DNA of 64,000 nt from Ruminococcus flavefaciens MA2007 (GCF_000621845.1 NZ_JHXF01000007.1:62001-126000); one strand, 5' to 3'; shown: positions 14,976 to 24,038, counted from the first letter of the stretch. Translations and numbers: made by a program. The notes: a model not told the origin generated them from the sequence alone.

Positions 14976-15800
14976 TCAGAGCGCAGCGACCTTCTCGGCT
15001 GCTTCTGTGAGCCATTCGCCCTCAAAGAGCTCTATTGTTCCCTGATCGCAGAGCTTTGCAAGCTGTGGATCGATAGGGAGCTTTGCAAGTACGGGGATAT
15101 CGTACTGTGCAGCTATCTCCTCGATGTGGCTCTCACCGTAGATGCTGTGGCGCTTGCCGCAGTCGGGACATTCAAAATAGCTCATATTCTCGATGATTCC
15201 GAGGATAGGGATATTCATCAGCTTAGCCATTTTTACAGCCTTTTCAACTATCATTGAAACAAGCTCCTGCGGTGAAGTTACGATAACGATACCGTCAACA
15301 GGGAGAGACTGGAAAACAGTCAGCGGAACGTCGCCTGTTCCGGGAGGCATATCAACTACGAGACAGTCTATATCCTTCCAGATAACGTCTGTCCAGAACT
15401 GCTTTACTACTCCTGCGATAACAGGACCTCTCCATACTACAGGATCGGACTCGTTTTCGAGAAGAAGATTTATTGACATGATGTCAAGTCCCATTTTGGA
15501 CTTTGCAGGGATAATGCCGAATTCGCAGGCGTCAGCCTTCTGATGGATACCAAAAGCCTTTGGTATAGACGGACCTGTGATATCAGCGTCCATGATTCCC
15601 ACATTCTTGCCAAGACGCTGCATTGAAACTGCAAGCAATGAAGATACGAGAGTCTTACCAACGCCGCCCTTACCGCTGACAACGCCGATGACCTTTCCGA
15701 TATTGCTCATGGCATTGGGCTTTTCCAGTAAGCTCTGCGGCTCCTGTCTGCTGCTGCAATCGCTTCCGCAGCTTGAGCAGTCGTGTGTACATTCGCTCAT
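14976..15800 (-). CDS. mrp: Mrp/NBP35-family P-loop ATPase (iron-sulfur carrier)
   Basis: 274 residues. The N-terminus is Cys-rich (C4, C8, C11, C15 in ECTHDCSSCGSDC), as in NBP35-type proteins. The deviant Walker A is VVSGKGGVGKTLVSSLLA, followed by DADITGPSIPK and VDMPPGTGDVPLT. The C-terminal CxxC (FECPDCGKRH) is the cluster-bridging site at the dimer interface. The family assembles or transfers 4Fe-4S clusters. The gene is monocistronic on the minus strand. Confidence 0.88.
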   Translation of the reverse strand: MSECTHDCSSCGSDCSSRQEPQSLLEKPNAMSNIGKVIGVVSGKGGVGKTLVSSLLAVSMQRLGKNVGIMDADITGPSIPKAFGIHQKADACEFGIIPAKSKMGLDIMSINLLLENESDPVVWRGPVIAGVVKQFWTDVIWKDIDCLVVDMPPGTGDVPLTVFQSLPVDGIVIVTSPQELVSMIVEKAVKMAKLMNIPILGIIENMSYFECPDCGKRHSIYGESHIEEIAAQYDIPVLAKLPIDPQLAKLCDQGTIELFEGEWLTEAAEKVAAL

Positions 15801-15867
15801 TAAAAAACACTCCTTATGATGTAATACATTTATTATACCACATTATTCAGAAAATAGCAATAGCATA

Positions 15868-15896
15868 TTGACAAATCTCTAACACAGTGATATAAT
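15868..15896 (+). promoter_or_regulatory. Promoter of the riboflavin operon
   Basis: TTGACA (15868-15873) and TATAAT (15891-15896) with a 17-bp spacer, a consensus sigma-A promoter. The next plus-strand elements are the 118-bp repeat, the FMN riboswitch and the rib genes. Confidence 0.8.
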
Positions 15897-15899
15897 ATC

Positions 15900-16017
15900 A
15901 GTTGAGAGTTAAGAGTTGAGAATTGAGAGTTAATGTGTCTGCTTCGCAGACTTATTAAAATAACATCGCCGTAAGGCGATACAATAACTCTCCACTCTAA
16001 ACTGTCAACTCTCAACT
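15900..16017. repeat. 118-bp MITE-like element in the rib leader
   Basis: The ends are 33-bp imperfect inverted repeats (15900-15932 and 15985-16017) built from GAGAGTT/GAGTTGA units. Inside are two small perfect hairpins, GTCTGC-TTC-GCAGAC and ATCGCC-GTAA-GGCGAT. It begins 3 bp after the -10 box, so it would be transcribed at the very 5' end of the rib mRNA. Confidence 0.65.
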
Positions 16018-16025
16018 TTTAAGAG

Positions 16026-16100
16026 TATCTTCGGGGCAGGGTGTGATTCCCTACCGGCAGGCGGAGTGCCTCCGCTCCCAGCATACGCTGACGAAGAATA
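16026..16100 (+). promoter_or_regulatory. Degenerate, shortened copy of the FMN riboswitch
   Basis: TATCTTCGGGGCAGGGTGT and the P2 hairpin up to CCCTACCGGCAG are copied almost exactly from the complete element at 16118. After that the conserved P3-P6 core is missing, replaced by GCGGAGTGCCTCCGC and AGCATACGCT hairpins, then CGAAGAATA, which can still close the P1 stem. It therefore keeps P1 and P2 but lacks the FMN-binding core. Confidence 0.7.
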
Positions 16101-16117
16101 ACTGAATATCCACTTTT

Positions 16118-16226
16118 TATCTTCGGGGCAGGGTGTAATTCCCTACCGGCAGTATAGCCTGCGAGCCTTATGGGTTGATTCGGTGTGATTCCGAAGCCGA
16201 CGGTAAAGTCCGGATGAAAGAAGATA
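16118..16226 (+). promoter_or_regulatory. FMN riboswitch (RFN element)
   Basis: Matches the conserved RFN layout. The P1 strand TATCTTCGGGGCAGGGTG is followed by CCCTACCGGCAGT, CCTGCGAGCC, GATTCGGTGTGATTCCGAAGCCGAC, GGTAAAGTCCGGATGAAAG and the closing P1 strand GAAGATA. RFN elements bind FMN and shut down riboflavin genes. The downstream hairpin with T-tract at 16259-16290 is the expression platform, so control is by transcription termination. Confidence 0.93.
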
Positions 16227-16258
16227 AACCGCACACAAAGTGCAGTATACGACTTCGC

Positions 16259-16290
16259 GCCCCGATATACGGGGCTTTTTCTATTTTTTC
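16259..16290 (+). terminator. Riboswitch-controlled terminator of the rib operon
   Basis: GCCCC-GATATAC-GGGGC followed by TTTTTCTATTTTTTC, between the FMN aptamer and the first gene. Confidence 0.85.
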
Positions 16291-16305
16291 ACACGGAGGG
16301 ATAAT

Positions 16306-16683
16306 ATGAAGAATACTTTCCGGAATATCTTTCTGACAGTAGGTCTTGGAACCCTTATATTCACTCCAATGCTCATTATCGACAACGGCTTGGACGACAC
16401 CATGAGGTCTGTAGTTATCTGGCTTATCGCTTCACTGCTCTACGGACTTTCATTCGCCATACTCAACTGGAAAAGCATATTACGCATACCGCTCCATTGT
16501 CTTACCTGCTTTGCCGTAACATTTCTTATAAGATGCGGATATTCCTATTTTTCCAACGGCGAGATACATCTGAAAAAGCTTTTCATCGTAACTATCCCCA
16601 TTTTTATCGTTGTTTATGCGGCACTGTTCTTTTTTATCAAATACTTCGGCAATATCCCCGACAGGGAAAAGAAACAGGACTAA
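16306..16683 (+). CDS. Small four-helix membrane protein, first gene of the rib operon
   Basis: 125 residues with four hydrophobic segments (~8-25, 34-53, 60-78, 90-113). The pattern resembles the DUF3021 family, but the assignment is tentative. A frame opens earlier (16240) inside the terminator. ATG 16306 is chosen for CGGAGGG placed 7 bp upstream. It is the first gene after the FMN-controlled terminator. It is too short and unlike the riboflavin transporter RibU, so its link to flavin metabolism is unknown. Confidence 0.6.
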   Translation: MKNTFRNIFLTVGLGTLIFTPMLIIDNGLDDTMRSVVIWLIASLLYGLSFAILNWKSILRIPLHCLTCFAVTFLIRCGYSYFSNGEIHLKKLFIVTIPIFIVVYAALFFFIKYFGNIPDREKKQD

Positions 16684-16706
16684 ACTCACTATCATACATA
16701 ATAACA

Positions 16707-16735
16707 CGGACTGCCAAAGACAGCCCATACACTTA
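16707..16735. repeat. Dispersed hairpin unit inside the rib operon
   Basis: CGGACTGCCAAAGACAGCCCATACA, almost the same as the unit at 11427, lies between the membrane gene and ribD. Confidence 0.5.
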
Positions 16736-16756
16736 TTAATATAAACAGGAGATACT

Positions 16757-17866
16757 ATGATTAACGAAGATTTTATGAGTGCGGCTCTCGAGCTTGCCAA
16801 AAAAGGAATGGGCTTCACATCACCTAATCCCATGGTGGGAGCTGTCATCGTCAAAAAAGGCGAGATAATCGCCGAGGGCTATCACAGGAAATACGGCGAC
16901 CTCCACGCAGAGCGCTCCGCCTTTGCATACTGCGAAGAACACGGCATAAACTGCAAGGGTGCAGATATGTACGTCACACTGGAGCCCTGCTGTCATCACG
17001 GCAAACAGCCTCCCTGCACCGACGCAGTCATCGCTCACGGCATAAAGCGCGTATTCATAGGCTCTTCCGATCCTAATCCCCTTGTGGCAGGCAAGGGCGT
17101 GGAGATACTCCGCGAAAACGGCATAGAGGTCATCGAGGGCGTACTCAAAGAAGAATGCGACGCTCTCAACGAGATATTCTTCCATTACATCACTACGGGG
17201 CTCCCCTTTGTGACAATGAAGTACGCCATGACCTTAGACGGCAAGATAGCCTGCTATACAGGGCAGTCCAAGTGGATAACAGGAGAAGCCGCCCGTGCTC
17301 ACGTTCAGCAGGAAAGGCTTCGTCACAGTGCCATAATGGTGGGCGTGGGAACTGTCCTTGCAGACGATCCTCTCCTCACCTGCCGCCTTGAAAACGGACG
17401 TGATCCCATAAGAATAATCTGCGACAGCTATCTTAGAACTCCCATTGACAGCAACATCGTAAAAACAGCAAATAAAGTCCCCACTATAATCGCTGCCATA
17501 TCAGACGACAGAGAACGGGCTTCTCTCTATGAAGAAGCAGGCTGCCGCATTATCAAGACTGAACCCAAGGACGGTCATGTGGACTTAGCCGCATTGATGA
17601 AGCTTCTGGGCAAAGAGAGACTTGACAGCATACTCCTTGAGGGCGGCGGCGAGCTGAACTGGTCGGCGCTGAAAGCAGGAATAGTCAGCAAGGTTCAGGC
17701 ATATATCGCGCCAAAGCTTTTCGGCGGAAACGGTAAGGCTCCCGTTATGGGAGAGGGCGTTCCCATTCCTGCGGAGGCGTTTATGCTGGAGCAGTGCAGT
17801 ATCAGACATATAGGCGAGGATATCCTCATAGAAAGCAGGGTGAAGAATGTTCACGGGAATAATTGA
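16757..17866 (+). CDS. ribD: RibD: bifunctional deaminase/reductase of riboflavin synthesis
   Basis: 369 residues. The N-terminal deaminase (~1-145) has zinc ligands His50, Cys78 and Cys87 and catalytic Glu52 (DLHAERSAF; TLEPCCHHGKQPPC). The C-terminal reductase (~150-369) has FVTMKYAMTLDGKIA, IMVGVGTVLADDPLLTCR and LLEGGGELNWSAL. It deaminates the GTP-derived pyrimidine and reduces the ribosyl side chain. AGGAG is upstream of the ATG, and its end overlaps ribE by 20 bp, so translation is coupled. Confidence 0.95.
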   Translation: MINEDFMSAALELAKKGMGFTSPNPMVGAVIVKKGEIIAEGYHRKYGDLHAERSAFAYCEEHGINCKGADMYVTLEPCCHHGKQPPCTDAVIAHGIKRVFIGSSDPNPLVAGKGVEILRENGIEVIEGVLKEECDALNEIFFHYITTGLPFVTMKYAMTLDGKIACYTGQSKWITGEAARAHVQQERLRHSAIMVGVGTVLADDPLLTCRLENGRDPIRIICDSYLRTPIDSNIVKTANKVPTIIAAISDDRERASLYEEAGCRIIKTEPKDGHVDLAALMKLLGKERLDSILLEGGGELNWSALKAGIVSKVQAYIAPKLFGGNGKAPVMGEGVPIPAEAFMLEQCSIRHIGEDILIESRVKNVHGNN

Positions 17867-18491
17867 AGAGGTGGGCACAGTGAGCCGCGTACAGCATTCG
17901 GGCAACGCCTCGTTCATTGAGATACAGGCAAAAAAAGTGCTGGAGGACGTTCACCTCGGCGACAGCATAGCCGTCAACGGCGTCTGCCTTACGGTAACTC
18001 ATTTCGGCGGCGGAGTTTTCCGCGCAGATGTTATGAACGAGACTCTAAACCGCTCATCGCTGGGAAGTCTGACGAACGGCAGTCCTGTAAATCTTGAACG
18101 TGCAATGGCGGCAAACGGACGCTTCGGCGGACACATAGTATCGGGACATATAGACGGCACAGGGATCATTACCGACATACAAAACGACGGTATCGCTGTG
18201 TGGTATACAGTCAGCGCAGCTCCCGAGCTGCTGCGGTATATCGTGGAGAAAGGCTCAATTGCCATTGACGGCATAAGCCTTACAGTGGCAAAGGTGACGG
18301 ATACATCTTTCAGCGTGTCAATTATCCCGCACACCGCCGCTCAGACCATTCTCAGCACGAAAAAGACGGGCGATACGGTAAATCTCGAAAATGATATTAT
18401 AGCCAAATATGCAGAGAAGCTCATGAAGCCTGCGGAAACTCCGAAAACAGGCGGCATTACTATGGACTTCCTTGCGAAAAACGGATTTTAA
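17847..18491 (+). CDS. ribE: Riboflavin synthase, alpha subunit
   Basis: 214 residues in two homologous lumazine-binding barrels. The first begins MFTGIIEEVGTV with SIAVNGVCLTV; the second begins around residue 98 (GHIVSGHIDGTG) with SIAIDGISLTV. It dismutates two 6,7-dimethyl-8-ribityllumazine to riboflavin. It starts inside the end of ribD. Confidence 0.94.
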   Translation: MFTGIIEEVGTVSRVQHSGNASFIEIQAKKVLEDVHLGDSIAVNGVCLTVTHFGGGVFRADVMNETLNRSSLGSLTNGSPVNLERAMAANGRFGGHIVSGHIDGTGIITDIQNDGIAVWYTVSAAPELLRYIVEKGSIAIDGISLTVAKVTDTSFSVSIIPHTAAQTILSTKKTGDTVNLENDIIAKYAEKLMKPAETPKTGGITMDFLAKNGF

Positions 18492-18504
18492 AAGGAGAAA
18501 AGCT

Positions 18505-19395
18505 ATGAAGATATTAAAAGCGATCCTTACTTCATCACTTATAGCGGCAGCTTTGTTCACAGGCTGCTCCGACAGCAAGAACAACAGCAAGATAAAAGTT
18601 GGCGACGTAACTATAGACCTCAACGATGTCGACAAAGAATACTCAAAGAACCTGAAGTTCCAGAAAAACTACACATTTGAAACTCCAAAGCCGATAAACG
18701 CCATGTCAGTTGAAGTTCCATCAGGAAATATCGAGGTCGAGCACTCAGGCGACGAAAAGTCAGGCTTGTGCCTCAGATACAGGATATACGCCGATACCGA
18801 TGAAACTATCGACAACGTCAACGAGCATATGGGCTCTGTCTCTGAGGTAAAGGACAACGTTCTTGTGATAAAGCTGGTAGAGGAGAAGTCCGGCGAAGAC
18901 ATAAGCACATGGCTCGAAAAGAATGTCCCCGACTGCCGCGTGGAGTACGATGTCTATATCACTGTTCCCGAGTATGTCAACGATTACAGGACCAAGTGCG
19001 GGATCGGCAATATAACTTTCAAGGAAATGTCGGGAAGCTTTACAGCAGATGCGAGCGTCGGAAATATCACATTCTCTGATGACGAGATAACAGGTTCCTC
19101 TGTGATAAAGTGCAATACGGGCAATATCACCATGAACAGCGTTACCTACAAGGCTGATACTGATATTTTCGCTGAAACAGGCAATATCAAATTCTGTCTG
19201 CCCCTTAACGGCTCTGACGGAGCTGATATCAGCGTAAAGGGTGAAACAGCAAATATCGAAGTCACAGGCATAAAGAACTATGAGGTCAAGGACGAAAAGA
19301 CAAAGGGAACGTCCCAGAGCCTCAGCATATCAGTTGAAAACTGCAATATCGACTTCGCTGTCGATACAGGCGAGATAAAAATAGATAAGGAGTAA
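18505..19395 (+). CDS. Lipoprotein with DUF4097-like beta-repeat domain
   Basis: 296 residues. The lipobox is LFTGC near residue 20. The mature part contains repeating short strands of the type [31 protein letters not shown], as in DUF4097 single-stranded beta-helix proteins. A frame opens at 18472, but ATG 18505 has AAAGGAG at proper spacing and gives a clean signal sequence. It lies between ribE and ribBA (the ribBA start is 5 bp after its stop), so it is FMN-regulated together with the flavin genes. No known flavin role. Confidence 0.7.
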   Translation: MKILKAILTSSLIAAALFTGCSDSKNNSKIKVGDVTIDLNDVDKEYSKNLKFQKNYTFETPKPINAMSVEVPSGNIEVEHSGDEKSGLCLRYRIYADTDETIDNVNEHMGSVSEVKDNVLVIKLVEEKSGEDISTWLEKNVPDCRVEYDVYITVPEYVNDYRTKCGIGNITFKEMSGSFTADASVGNITFSDDEITGSSVIKCNTGNITMNSVTYKADTDIFAETGNIKFCLPLNGSDGADISVKGETANIEVTGIKNYEVKDEKTKGTSQSLSISVENCNIDFAVDTGEIKIDKE

Positions 19396-19400
19396 TCTTG

Positions 19401-20600
19401 ATGTTCCAGTACAACACTGTTGAAGAAGCCTGCGAGGCTCTCCGAAACGGCGAAATTATCCTCGTTACAGACGACGAGGACAGAGAAAACGAGGGCGACA
19501 TGATATGTGCCGCTCAGTTTGCAACTACAGAAAACGTAAACTTCATGGCGGCTCACGCAAAGGGACTCATCTGTATGCCCATGAGCGGAGAGCTCTGCGA
19601 CAGGCTTCATCTGCCGCAGATGGTGGACTACAACACCGATAACCACTGCACGGCATTTACGGTATCTATCGACCACGTAAAGACTACCACAGGCATTTCC
19701 GCCGAGGAGCGCGGCTTCACAGCCCGTATGTGCGTCGATAAGAACTCAAAGCCCGAGGACTTCCGCCGCCCGGGGCATATGTTCCCTCTTACGGCTAAGA
19801 AAAACGGCGTTCTCGAACGCGAGGGACACACAGAAGCAACTGTTGACCTTATGCGTATCGCAGGTCTTGAAGAATGCGGTCTCTGCTGTGAGATAATGCG
19901 CGACGACGGCACTATGATGAGAACTCCCGAACTTCAGGAAAAGGCTCGGGAATGGGGCATGAAGTTCATAACCATTAAGGCATTGAAAGAGTACCGCAAG
20001 GTGCATGATGTGCTTGTGGAGTGCGTTGCCAATACAAAGCTCCCCACAAAGTACGGCGAATTCAGAGCCCTCGGCTATGTGAACAAGCTCAACGGCGAGC
20101 ACCATGTGGCTCTTGTAAAGGGCGACATCGGCGACGGACAGGATATACTCTGCCGAGTTCATTCCGAGTGTCTCACGGGAGACGCTTTCGGCTCGCTGAA
20201 ATGCGACTGCGGACAGCAGTTCGCGGCGGCTATGTCACAGATAGAAAAAGAGGGACGGGGCATTCTCCTGTATATGCGTCAGGAGGGACGCGGGATCGGT
20301 CTTATCAATAAGCTCCGCGCCTATGAATTGCAGGACAAGGGCATGGATACCCTTGAAGCAAATCTTGCTCTCGGATTCCCCGGAGATATGCGCGAATACT
20401 ACATCGGAGCACAGATACTCCGAGACTTAGGCTGCAAGACTCTGAGACTTCTCACCAACAATCCCGACAAGGTCTACGGTCTCAGCGGCTTCGGACTGGA
20501 AATAAAGGAGCGTGTACCGATACAGGTGAACGCTACCGCATACGACCTGTTCTATCTTAAAACCAAGCGCGACAAGATGGGACATATCCTTGATTACTGA
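19401..20600 (+). CDS. ribBA: RibBA: 3,4-DHBP synthase / GTP cyclohydrolase II
   Basis: 399 residues. The N-terminal DHBP synthase (~1-200) has [12 protein letters not shown], and [13 protein letters not shown] near its end. The C-terminal GTP cyclohydrolase II (~205-399) has zinc site [18 protein letters not shown] and catalytic [12 protein letters not shown]. The two activities start both branches of riboflavin synthesis, from ribulose-5-phosphate and GTP. A TTG at 19398 is in frame, but ATG 19401 lies 6 bp after AAGGAGTA. Confidence 0.95.
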   Translation: MFQYNTVEEACEALRNGEIILVTDDEDRENEGDMICAAQFATTENVNFMAAHAKGLICMPMSGELCDRLHLPQMVDYNTDNHCTAFTVSIDHVKTTTGISAEERGFTARMCVDKNSKPEDFRRPGHMFPLTAKKNGVLEREGHTEATVDLMRIAGLEECGLCCEIMRDDGTMMRTPELQEKAREWGMKFITIKALKEYRKVHDVLVECVANTKLPTKYGEFRALGYVNKLNGEHHVALVKGDIGDGQDILCRVHSECLTGDAFGSLKCDCGQQFAAAMSQIEKEGRGILLYMRQEGRGIGLINKLRAYELQDKGMDTLEANLALGFPGDMREYYIGAQILRDLGCKTLRLLTNNPDKVYGLSGFGLEIKERVPIQVNATAYDLFYLKTKRDKMGHILDY

Positions 20601-20610
20601 GGTGATCGAT

Positions 20611-21093
20611 ATGGAATACAGCGTAATAGATATCATAATAATGGCAATTCTCGTGATACTCTGCATTATAATGGCAATACTGGATATATCTGAGTTTATT
20701 TCATGGTCTAAGGCAAAGGAAAAGGTATTTGTAGGCAACTGGATAAACATTGCAGTACCTGTTGTGCTGGCTCTGGCTCTCCAGATACGCCCCTCAATAA
20801 TAACTGTGCTTTTCCTCGTTCTTGTAATTCTGACTGTGCCGATATGCGGCTTTGAGTGCCTTTCACCCGAGGGACTCAGGTACCCCCTCTTCATGAACAA
20901 GGGTATCTCCCCTGTGGAAAATCACAGCTATGAGTACAAAAAGGGACTTTTCGGCATCGAGAGCCTTTACATCTACAATAACAAAAACAACAGAAAGCTT
21001 TCCTATAATTTCGGCATAAAAAACATCAAGACCGTAAAAATGCTGGCTGACTGGTACGGAAAGCACGGCTATGAGAATCCACTTACAAAATAA
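20611..21093 (+). CDS. Membrane protein of unknown function in the rib operon
   Basis: 160 residues. A first helix lies at ~5-27 (VIDIIIMAILVILCIIMAILDI) and two more hydrophobic stretches at ~45-80. The C-terminal ~75 residues are soluble (GISPVENHSYEYKKGLFGIESLYIYN). ATG 20611 is preferred over an in-frame TTG at 20590 because GAGGTG lies 6 bp before it. It shares layout with the next gene (helices first, soluble tail ending near KLLxxxYG). No family recognised. Confidence 0.6.
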   Translation: MEYSVIDIIIMAILVILCIIMAILDISEFISWSKAKEKVFVGNWINIAVPVVLALALQIRPSIITVLFLVLVILTVPICGFECLSPEGLRYPLFMNKGISPVENHSYEYKKGLFGIESLYIYNNKNNRKLSYNFGIKNIKTVKMLADWYGKHGYENPLTK

Positions 21094-21108
21094 AGGAGCA
21101 TACACGCT

Positions 21109-21627
21109 ATGACCAAAATATTCGCAATATGCGTGCTGAGTATCATGGGAGCGGTATTCGTTTTCGGTATCGCAGGATATTTCATCTTCCTCAGCCGCGT
21201 AAAGACCAAGAAAACAGCAATAAAGCTGAAAAGGCAGCTGAAAAAGAACGCCGCATGGTGGGCTTGCTGCTGGGCGGCATGGCTTGTAGTAGGCTTCCTC
21301 GAATGGAACGGCGCAAGAAGAATGAACGACAACTATCACATGATATGCTACGGACTTCTTCTGCTGGCGCTGCTGCTGCTGACTATACTTCTCCTGCTGG
21401 ACTTCTTCATCGGCAAATACGCCTACATAACCTCCCAGAGAGTGTACTTCCCCGATAATTTCGGTCTTGCAAGACAGAAGAAAAAGATAATGTACAAGGT
21501 ATCGGGCGAGACACTAAGTCTCTGGTTCAATAACAGCATTATGCCTAAGAAGTTCACTATTATCGAGAAACACGACGAGCTTGTAAAGCTGCTTAAAGAC
21601 AACTACAAGCTCAACAAGTCAATATAA
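21109..21627 (+). CDS. Second membrane protein of unknown function in the rib operon
   Basis: 172 residues with N-terminal helix ~5-27, a second at ~47-62 (AWWACCWAAWLVVGFLEW), a long hydrophobic segment ~76-102 rich in Leu (YGLLLLALLLLTILLLLDFF) and a basic C-terminal soluble domain. AAAGGAG precedes the ATG. It sits between an unrelated small membrane gene and ribH, all in one direction with gaps of 15-21 bp. Function unknown. Confidence 0.6.
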   Translation: MTKIFAICVLSIMGAVFVFGIAGYFIFLSRVKTKKTAIKLKRQLKKNAAWWACCWAAWLVVGFLEWNGARRMNDNYHMICYGLLLLALLLLTILLLLDFFIGKYAYITSQRVYFPDNFGLARQKKKIMYKVSGETLSLWFNNSIMPKKFTIIEKHDELVKLLKDNYKLNKSI

Positions 21628-21648
21628 ACTCTGAAAGGAAGAATAATT

Positions 21649-22116
21649 ATGAAAACTTACGAAGGAAAACTGGTCTCAAAGGACACAAGAATAGGTATCG
21701 TTGTTGCACGTTTCAACGAGTTCATCACATCCAAGCTCCTCGGCGGAGCTGTTGATACTCTCAAGCGTCACGACGTCAGCGAGGGAGCTATCGACATCGC
21801 ATGGGTGCCCGGAGCATTCGAGATCCCTCTTATCGCTTCAAAAATGGCTAACTCAGGCAAGTACGACGCTGTAATCTGCCTCGGCGCTATCATCAGAGGC
21901 AGCACTTCACACTACGACCTTGTATGCAACGAGGCTGCAAAGGGTATCGCTCAGGTATCTCTCCAGACAGGTATCCCTGTAATGTTCGGCGTTATCACTA
22001 CCGAGAACATCGAGCAGGCTATCGAGCGTGCAGGCTCTAAGGCTGGAAACAAGGGCAGCGAGTGCGCTGAGGGAGCTATCGAAATGATAAACCTCATAAG
22101 AGAGATAGAGGCATAA
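21649..22116 (+). CDS. ribH: 6,7-dimethyl-8-ribityllumazine synthase
   Basis: 155 residues, standard length. Conserved motifs are [41 protein letters not shown] (catalytic His in TSHYD) and [14 protein letters not shown]. It condenses the aminopyrimidine with 3,4-DHBP. GAAAGGAAG is upstream. Its stop codon TAATG overlaps the next start by one base. Confidence 0.95.
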   Translation: MKTYEGKLVSKDTRIGIVVARFNEFITSKLLGGAVDTLKRHDVSEGAIDIAWVPGAFEIPLIASKMANSGKYDAVICLGAIIRGSTSHYDLVCNEAAKGIAQVSLQTGIPVMFGVITTENIEQAIERAGSKAGNKGSECAEGAIEMINLIREIEA

Positions 22117-22787
22117 TGACCAATCTTATCTTCGATTACGACGGCACTATCCATAACTCCATGCTGACCTATGCTCCTGCATTCCGCGGCACTATGAAGT
22201 GGCTCTCGGATAACGGCTACATAGCTGACAGGGAGTACACCGACAAGGAGATAAGCTACTGGCTGGGCTTCAATTCCACTGATATGTGGGGACAGTTCCA
22301 CCCCGAGCTTGCTCCCGAGATACGTGAAAAAGCCCGCGTTATGCTGGGCGAGGACATGGCAAGGCGAGTAGACAGCGGTGAGGGTGCTCTCTATGAGGGC
22401 GCTGAGGAAATGCTCACACAGCTGAAAAAAAGCGGCTATACGCTGATATTCCTCAGCAACTGCCGCTTCCACTATCTTGAACGCCACAAGCGCGTATTCG
22501 GGCTTGACCGCTTTTTCGACTATTTCTACTGCTGTGAAGCCTACGATTTCATACCAAAGTATGAGATATTCCGCAAGATAGCTCCGAATCATGAGGGAGA
22601 CTTCATCGTTATCGGCGACAGGTTCCACGATATAGAAACTGCGGCGCAGAACGGGCTCCCGTCCATAGGCTGCGGCTACGGCTTCGGCTCAGCCGAGGAG
22701 CTTGCCAAGGCTGATATTATTGTACCGAGAATACAGGATATCCCCGAAGCGGTGGAGCTTCTGCGTAAAAAGCCGATAGGCAAATAA
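22116..22787 (+). CDS. HAD-family phosphatase, candidate missing riboflavin-pathway phosphatase
   Basis: 223 residues. HAD motif I is LIFDYDGTIHNS (Asp7/Asp9), motif II LIFLSNC, motif III around KYEIF, and motif IV VIGDRFHDIETA. The start overlaps the ribH stop by one base, so it is translationally coupled to flavin synthesis. Riboflavin synthesis needs a phosphatase for the 5-amino-6-ribitylamino-uracil 5'-phosphate, a role given to several HAD proteins (YcsE, YitU, YbjI) in other bacteria. Operon position makes this the leading candidate here. A phosphoglycolate-type phosphatase is the alternative. Confidence 0.75.
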   Translation: MTNLIFDYDGTIHNSMLTYAPAFRGTMKWLSDNGYIADREYTDKEISYWLGFNSTDMWGQFHPELAPEIREKARVMLGEDMARRVDSGEGALYEGAEEMLTQLKKSGYTLIFLSNCRFHYLERHKRVFGLDRFFDYFYCCEAYDFIPKYEIFRKIAPNHEGDFIVIGDRFHDIETAAQNGLPSIGCGYGFGSAEELAKADIIVPRIQDIPEAVELLRKKPIGK

Positions 22788-22792
22788 ACATA

Positions 22793-22824
22793 AAAGCCTG
22801 AGACCTTTTCAGTTCTCAGGCTTT
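22793..22824. terminator. Bidirectional terminator of the rib operon and upp
   Basis: AAAGCCTGAGA-CCTTTTCAGT-TCTCAGGCTTT with T-rich sequence on both sides, between two convergent transcription units. Confidence 0.85.
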
Positions 22825-22830
22825 GCTATT

Positions 22831-23460
22831 TTACTTAGTACCGAAGATACGGTCTCCTGCGTCACCGACGCCGGGAACGATGTACTTGTCCTCGTTGAGC
22901 TTTTCGTCCATTACACCTGCGTAGATATCAACGTCAGGGTGAGCTTCCTGAACAGCCTTAACGCCCTCGGGTGAGCAGATGATACACATGAACTTGATGT
23001 GCTTAGAGCCAAGCTTCTTCATCTCTGTGATAGCGGCTACTGCCGATCTTCCTGTTGCAAGCATAGGATCAACAATGATAGTATCACGCTCGCTGATATC
23101 ATCAGGCACCTTTGAATAGTACTGCACAGGCTCCTTTGTGACAGGATCGCGGAAAAGTCCGATATGACCTATCTTTGCGGCAGGAACGAGAGTTGTAACA
23201 CCATCTACCATGCCGAGACCTGCACGGAGTATCGGGATAAACGCAAGCTTTCTGCCTGAGATTATCTTTGTCTTTGCCACAGCAAGAGGAGTTTCAAGCT
23301 CTATCTCCTTGAGCGGGAGGTCTCTTGTTGCCTCATAGCAGATGAACATTGCTATCTCGGAAACAAGCTCACGGAACTCCTTTGTTCCTGTGTTCTTATC
23401 TCTTAAAAGTGAAATTTTGTGCTGAACCAGTGGGTGGTCAATAATGTGTAATTCTCCCAT
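22831..23460 (-). CDS. upp: Uracil phosphoribosyltransferase
   Basis: 209 residues. Conserved opening [32 protein letters not shown] site [15 protein letters not shown], and C-terminal [13 protein letters not shown] for uracil binding. It salvages uracil to UMP with PRPP. Its SD (GAAAGGAG) lies in the end of the GNAT gene 2 bp upstream; it is the last gene of a six-gene minus-strand run. Confidence 0.95.
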   Translation of the reverse strand: MGELHIIDHPLVQHKISLLRDKNTGTKEFRELVSEIAMFICYEATRDLPLKEIELETPLAVAKTKIISGRKLAFIPILRAGLGMVDGVTTLVPAAKIGHIGLFRDPVTKEPVQYYSKVPDDISERDTIIVDPMLATGRSAVAAITEMKKLGSKHIKFMCIICSPEGVKAVQEAHPDVDIYAGVMDEKLNEDKYIVPGVGDAGDRIFGTK

Positions 23461-23462
23461 AG

Positions 23463-24038
23463 TTAGCAGCTCCTTTCATTAATAATATTCATATATACAT
23501 CTTTTTCGATACAGTAGCATACCTCGCCCTCGGGAGAAACTCCCTCGTGTACGAAGCGCTGAACTGTGTCAGTTGTATGCATCATGGATTTTTCGAGAAC
23601 TCGTCCCGACTTTGTATTCTCTGCTCTGTGATAGGCTTCAAGCTTGTCAAAATCCATAGTTTTAAAGCAGTGAGCAATAAGACCTGCAAGAGCTTCTCCT
23701 GCATAGCCCTTTCCCCAGAACTCTGTGCCGATACAGTATTCTATCTCGGCAGTATGCTGTTCCTCCCAGACCTTGCAGAAGGCTATCTGTCCGATATTCC
23801 TGCCGCTTGAACGCTCTGTTATCGCCCAGCGGTAGAAATCGGGCTTTTCGTAGCCCCTGATATAGCTGTCAAGGAGTCCCCTCACCTGTGCTTCGTCGGT
23901 GTAGACAGGCTCGCCGTATTCGGTCTGTATCTCGGGAAGTGAAGCCCAGTTCTCCAGCATATCGCGCCAGTCATCGGCTTCAAATATGCGGCAGACGAGC
24001 CGTTCTGTCTCAAAGGGAACAGTTCCCGTATGCTTCAT
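23463..24038 (-). CDS. GNAT-family N-acetyltransferase (RimJ/RimL-like)
   Basis: 191 residues with [20 protein letters not shown] at the start, [40 protein letters not shown] (acetyl-CoA loop) and [15 protein letters not shown]. This pattern matches acetyltransferases of ribosomal protein N-termini and many small-molecule enzymes; the substrate cannot be told. ATG at 24036-24038 overlaps the rpiB stop (sequence GTGATGA), so it is coupled. Confidence 0.82.
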   Translation of the reverse strand: MKHTGTVPFETERLVCRIFEADDWRDMLENWASLPEIQTEYGEPVYTDEAQVRGLLDSYIRGYEKPDFYRWAITERSSGRNIGQIAFCKVWEEQHTAEIEYCIGTEFWGKGYAGEALAGLIAHCFKTMDFDKLEAYHRAENTKSGRVLEKSMMHTTDTVQRFVHEGVSPEGEVCYCIEKDVYMNIINERSC

